Assembly (NCBI GenBank): GCA_964596645.1
Contig: CAZQVB010000026.1
Location: forward strand, 7,511-71,510
DNA: 64,000 nt
Direction of reading: 5' to 3'
From: CAVQEK01 sp964596645
GTDB lineage: Bacteria > Bacteroidota > Bacteroidia > Cytophagales > Cyclobacteriaceae
Part shown: one piece after another, positions 60,637 through 64,000 of the stretch
Layout: every line of letters starts with the position of its first letter
Position numbering within the stretch: the first letter of the stretch is position 1
Translations under genes and position numbers: made by a program
Notes under the pieces: model-generated
The model's input: the letters and a program-made list of their open reading frames with translations, nothing else
Database searches by the model: none
What the model was told of the DNA's origin: nothing

Positions 60637-61770
60637 ATGAAAAGACTACTATTATTAATAGGGCTGGCAGCGGCAATAGTACCGGCCGTAGCGCAGCAGG
60701 CCTGGTACGAGTTGAGGCCGGAGTTTGGCTACATCTGGCTGGATGGCAAGCACACGGATAAAGGTTTTTACAACCGGCTGGCGATGGAAAAGATCGACAG
60801 CGTCACCTACACGGCGCTCATCTCCAAAGTGCGGAGCCCCGATGGTGCCGGCGTCCGCTTCAATGGGGGGCAGCAACTGTATATGCCTGCCGGCGAAAAC
60901 GACATCATTCAGCTCAGCACCATCAATGTGCCGCTGGCCGACATCCGGCAGGGCGCCAATGATGTGCGCTTCGAATCCTTCCACAGCGAAGGCCAGAAAT
61001 ACAACAACGCGTCGCACATCATCCGTATGTTTTTCGATCGGGACGATCCGCCTGAAGGCGTACGCGACATGCCGAAGATCACCTTCCATACACCTCCGGC
61101 CAATTTGGGTGAAGCGGTGACACTCGCTGCCGAGGTGCAGGATTATGACGGTATAGCCCGGGTGGAATACTGGGTTTATGCCGATTTCTTCCCTACAGTA
61201 AATACCAGAAAGCCGGAGTTTCGCCAATGGCACAAAGTGGCAGAGGCCCAGGAGTATCCCTTCAGCGCCACCTGGCACACCGCCATGTACCCCGACCAGT
61301 CGGGCATGAAACTAATGGCCGTGGTGTACGACAATGAGCAAATCGCCGTGGCCTCACCGGTAAGCGAGGGGCACACCTTCAAAAGGACTTTGCACACCAC
61401 AAGACACTGGGACGAGGACATAGAAAAAATATCTTTCTGGAAACAGGAAAGCAATGCAGACACGGTGTACTTCGATGTGCAGCTACCCGGTAAGCCGCAG
61501 CAGGCTTTTGTAAAACTGTTCGCCTGGCTGGCGGCCGATGGCTACTATACCGAGGGCCCCCTCGGCGCGTTGCAAATCAACGATGGAAAACCGGTCGACT
61601 TCTTTATGAAGCAGGACTATCCCGATGCATGGACGGCCGTGTTGGAGACAGCAGCAGGTGATTGGAAAAACGGCCGCAACCGCCTGATCCTTACCACCCA
61701 CAGCCCTTTCAAAAAAAGTTTGATGTTTTCTACCCCTCCGGGGCCGGTCGTCTATTTTGTTCATCCTTAA
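60637..61770 (+). CDS. Secreted protein of the PUL, unknown function
   Basis: 377 residues from ATG 60637. Signal peptide (LLLLIGLAAAIVPAVAQQ). Aromatic N-terminal part (WYELRPEFGYIWLDGKHTDKG), then beta-rich segments: VTLAAEVQDYDGIARVEYWVYADF resembles an Ig-like or CBM domain, and the C-terminal half ends in KKSLMFSTPPGPVVYFV. No enzyme motif. It lies 13 bases upstream of a glycoside hydrolase gene with similar GC content and probably is co-transcribed; perhaps a glycan-binding accessory protein. Confidence 0.65.
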   Translation: MKRLLLLIGLAAAIVPAVAQQAWYELRPEFGYIWLDGKHTDKGFYNRLAMEKIDSVTYTALISKVRSPDGAGVRFNGGQQLYMPAGENDIIQLSTINVPLADIRQGANDVRFESFHSEGQKYNNASHIIRMFFDRDDPPEGVRDMPKITFHTPPANLGEAVTLAAEVQDYDGIARVEYWVYADFFPTVNTRKPEFRQWHKVAEAQEYPFSATWHTAMYPDQSGMKLMAVVYDNEQIAVASPVSEGHTFKRTLHTTRHWDEDIEKISFWKQESNADTVYFDVQLPGKPQQAFVKLFAWLAADGYYTEGPLGALQINDGKPVDFFMKQDYPDAWTAVLETAAGDWKNGRNRLILTTHSPFKKSLMFSTPPGPVVYFVHP

Positions 61771-61783
61771 ATACCTACTTATT

Positions 61784-63385
61784 ATGATACATACCCGTAT
61801 AGTCACCATTTTCATTCTTTGCCTGTGCATCTCCTTCTTATCCATGGCCAATCCGCAGGAGGCCATTCTTTGGGAGCCCGTGGAGTGGTCTTTCGCAGCG
61901 ACTGGGCACAGCGGCAATGCCTTTGACGTGGAAGCCAAAGCAGTTTTTACCCATCAACAAAGCGGTGAAGTGATCACCACCGGCTTGTACTACGATGGTG
62001 GCGACACATGGAAACTGCGCTTCACAGGCACACGCGAGGGCAATTGGCACTTTGTCACCACCAGCGATCATACACCACTGCACGGGTTGAAGGGCAGCGT
62101 GAAAATCAATAAAAACGCTGACCCACAGGCACACGGGTTCATCAAAAACTTTGGCAGCAAGTGGGGCTGGCAGGGCACTGAGCAAGCTTTCGTGCCCCAA
62201 TACGTCATGGGCAAAGACCTCGATTATTTCTACGACTTTGAAAATGACAGAGTAGATGAGCAAAAAATCGATGCCGACATTAAGGAGTTTGTGCATGAAC
62301 ACGGCTTCACAGGCTTTCATATGGAACTGAAGTATTATTGGTTTGATATAAAAGGAAAAGAGGCCGGTGAAAATCCGGATCGAAAAGCCTACCAGACACT
62401 GGAAGCAATCTTGCAAAAGGTACATGACGCCGGCGGTGCCTGCCACCTCTGGATGTGGGGCGCCGATGGCAGAAACGACGACAAAGGAGGCCCGGGCGGT
62501 GTGATCGGCGGACATATGAACGACATCGACAAAAGAAATCTGGCCTACCTGGCAGCCAGGCTCGGCCCGCTCCCCGGCTGGAGCATGGGCTATGGCTTCG
62601 ATACCGAAAATGGCTGGGCCACGCAAGAGCAACTCTACACCTGGAAAAACTACGTAGAAGACCGCATGGGCTGGGACCACTTCCTGGGCGCCCGCGTAGG
62701 CTACGACGACAAAGGCCAGTGGGCACTGGAAAATCCACCACCCAAGCCACCGCTCGATGCGCAAAACAACGCCCCCATAGGCGATGAATATGTGAGCTGG
62801 CTCGGTGGCGACTACACCGGCTACACCAGTTACCGACCCATGTACGAGCGCTATCGCCAGGCCATCACCCACCAGCCGCAAGAGCCCTCATTTGAGGAAG
62901 ATCGCTTTCGCCTGCGCAACCGGCCCAACTGGGTGTACAAGGACTATAACCAGGAGCGTACACGGCGCGGGCTCTGGAACTCCGCCATGGCCGGGGGCGT
63001 GGCCAATATTTGGGGCAACCAATTGCCCGAAAGCCTGCACGGAGGCTCACAACCCTACGATGTAGACACCATTCGTATGAAGCATGAAGTAAAGACCTAT
63101 TCAGAATTTTTCAAAAACAGGTTTTTAAAAGAAATGTCGGTGTCGGAACAGGGGCCTGTGAAGATCCTTGCTGTGAGCGACGGCACCAAAGCCGTGCTTT
63201 ACCAGGAAGGTACAGGCAGCATACAGGTAAACCTGAAGAATGCCCCGGAGCGTATCCACGCCGTAGCGGTAGACACCAAAAAGCCATACCGCGAGATCGA
63301 CCTCGGCAAGATAAAAACCAGCGGCTTTACTTGGCAGGCGCCACACACCTCAGACTGGGCCATCGCCATCGGCGATTTTAAGTAG
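61784..63385 (+). CDS. DUF5060-type glycoside hydrolase with C-terminal beta domain
   Basis: 533 residues from ATG 61784. Signal peptide (IFILCLCISFLSMA), N-terminal DUF5060 Ig-like domain (WEPVEWSFAATGHSGNAFDVE, GLYYDGGDTWKLRFTGTREGNW; pieces), a TIM-barrel-like body (GFTGFHMELKYYWFD, HLWMWGADGRND, GFDTENGWATQEQL) and a C-terminal domain of the putative collagen-binding type (VKILAVSDGTKAVLYQEGTG). Candidate acid residues are Glu in FHMELKYY and in DTENGW. Such proteins act on plant or algal polysaccharides. Last gene of the visible PUL. Confidence 0.8.
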   Translation: MIHTRIVTIFILCLCISFLSMANPQEAILWEPVEWSFAATGHSGNAFDVEAKAVFTHQQSGEVITTGLYYDGGDTWKLRFTGTREGNWHFVTTSDHTPLHGLKGSVKINKNADPQAHGFIKNFGSKWGWQGTEQAFVPQYVMGKDLDYFYDFENDRVDEQKIDADIKEFVHEHGFTGFHMELKYYWFDIKGKEAGENPDRKAYQTLEAILQKVHDAGGACHLWMWGADGRNDDKGGPGGVIGGHMNDIDKRNLAYLAARLGPLPGWSMGYGFDTENGWATQEQLYTWKNYVEDRMGWDHFLGARVGYDDKGQWALENPPPKPPLDAQNNAPIGDEYVSWLGGDYTGYTSYRPMYERYRQAITHQPQEPSFEEDRFRLRNRPNWVYKDYNQERTRRGLWNSAMAGGVANIWGNQLPESLHGGSQPYDVDTIRMKHEVKTYSEFFKNRFLKEMSVSEQGPVKILAVSDGTKAVLYQEGTGSIQVNLKNAPERIHAVAVDTKKPYREIDLGKIKTSGFTWQAPHTSDWAIAIGDFK

Positions 63386-63448
63386 CTGTGTGTAGAATGA
63401 ATAGCTGAAAGTAAAATCAAGGTCAGACGATAGTCGACCGGCAGTGGG

Positions 63449-63612
63449 AAGGTGAACTGGTAGACTGGTAGACTGGTAGACTCGTGATTGGTAGAATAGA
63501 TAGCTGAAAGCTCAAAGTCGATGTCATCGTTAACTTGTATCAGGGTCTGCTAAAAGTGTGAACAGAATTTAAAATAAACCCAGAATGACCCGCTGAGAGA
63601 ATGCGGAGGCCG
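63449..63612 (+). repeat. Dispersed composite repeat, copy C
   Basis: Contains GGTAGACTGGTAGACTGGTA units, AGCTGAAAGCTCAAAG, then TGTCATCGTTAACTTGTATC ... AATAAACCCAGAATGACCCG ... GAGAGAATGCGG. The same order of modules occurs in copy B, and the final module is closest to copy A. Non-coding. Confidence 0.7.
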
Positions 63613-64000
63613 GGTAAAATACTTTTGTAAGTATTTGCAAGGGAAAGCTTTACCGGTATTATGGACATCACAATGCTTCGAATAATGCAGACCATCCGTG
63701 GCTGTTCATCTCTTTTCCAGTTGATGAAAAGAAACGAACCAAAGAAAAATCTCGACAAAACAATGCTGCCATAAGCGCGGTGCCAGCCGCACGAAATGGT
63801 TTGTGGGGCACAGGACCATGGAAATAGGGGACCACGCCCGCTGTTTTGACAGGCCGGCGCGCACTATCCGCGGCGGCCATTGCCAATAGCCGACAGATGC
63901 TGAATCAAGTTCAGCATGACCCGTAGAGAGAATGGGCTGTGTGTACAGGCCATGGAAATGAGAAAGGTCATGCAAGCGCCTCCATTCAGTCTTGTCCGGA
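63613..64000. other. Gene-free end of the window with a further repeat module
   Basis: 388 bases without a supportable gene. At 63894-63936 lies another copy of the AGATGCTGAATCAAGTTCAG / CATGACCCG module with the GAGAGAATG tail. Short frames on the minus strand here translate this repeat (HAELDSAS) and are not counted as genes. Confidence 0.55.

Noticed and set aside
61838..62881. 347-codon open frame on the minus strand
   Set aside because: Antisense to the DUF5060 glycoside hydrolase, without motifs; a shadow frame.
63706..63975. Short minus-strand frame with HAELDSAS
   Set aside because: This is the translation of the dispersed repeat module; such frames appear in many genomes as artefacts.
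1..64000. CRISPR array
   Set aside because: The only periodic sequences are the GGTAGACTGGTAGA-type units, which lack unique spacers of constant length, and there are no cas genes.

Overview
The window looks like a piece of a draft genome (there is a 10-N gap at 46815) from a Bacteroidota bacterium, most likely a Cytophagales-type marine or soil organism. Reasons: SusC/SusD proteins with a FecR anti-sigma factor, promoters of the Bacteroidetes type (TTG, 18-20 nt, TAnnTTTG), start codons almost without Shine-Dalgarno sequences, the rpsU-xerC-hpf gene order, and a nifJ/korAB set. The assignment rests on gene content only; no 16S rRNA gene is present.

Region 1 (1 to about 22.5 kb) is an integrated mobile element whose left end lies outside the window. 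Positions 1-10.5 kb hold a tightly packed, mostly overlapping, one-direction block: a transglutaminase-like protein, many small proteins with short glycine-rich membrane helices, a run of four or five small beta-rich proteins, a ribbon-helix-helix/coiled-coil protein, a protein with an annexin-like repeat, a peptidoglycan-binding membrane protein, a three-helix membrane protein, and two different cell-wall enzymes (CHAP and YkuD-like). This reads like the virion and lysis block of a virus with a membrane. I see no terminase, portal or tail gene, but the element continues to the left. Positions 10.5-15.7 kb are an AT-rich cargo segment bordered by relics of element genes: a divergent XRE regulator, a large SF2 helicase and a PD-(D/E)XK-like nuclease with a coiled coil, a plausible defence module. 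Positions 15.7-22 kb return to element-type genes: a small basic protein, a single-chain fusion of a C5-cytosine and an N6-adenine DNA methyltransferase, a RecA/DnaB-like ATPase, two membrane/coiled-coil proteins and a protein with a CoiA-like N-terminus.

The right border is unusual. On the minus strand at 22012-22352 lies a tRNA gene with a CAU anticodon, interrupted after U36 by a 267-nt group I intron with recognisable R and S elements and an internal guide that matches both exons. 120 bp further on lies a second, promoter-proximal 5' half of nearly the same tRNA (22475-22516), which I interpret as the chromosomal target gene cut at its anticodon. If so, the element replaced a host tRNA by its own intron-containing copy and uses the host tRNA promoter.

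Region 2 (22.6-49.4 kb) is ordinary chromosome: a START-domain protein, an LptF/G permease, rpsU with a strong SD, xerC, hpf, an OmpA/LamG protein, tRNA-Leu(GAG), a DnaQ/GIY-YIG fusion, a PHP phosphatase, an SDR, an amino-sugar kinase with murQ, a family-39-type glycosyltransferase, a SprT-like protein, der, an MtfA-like peptidase, glyS, and a 2-oxoacid:ferredoxin oxidoreductase cluster (nifJ, a DHOD-like protein, korA, korB).

Region 3 (49.5-64 kb) holds a lipoprotein gene and then a polysaccharide utilisation locus: FecR, SusC with an STN signalling domain, SusD, an AT-rich parallel beta-helix protein, an unknown secreted protein and a DUF5060-type glycoside hydrolase. A composite dispersed repeat occurs at 30.8-31.0, 38.6-38.9 and 63.4-63.6 kb.
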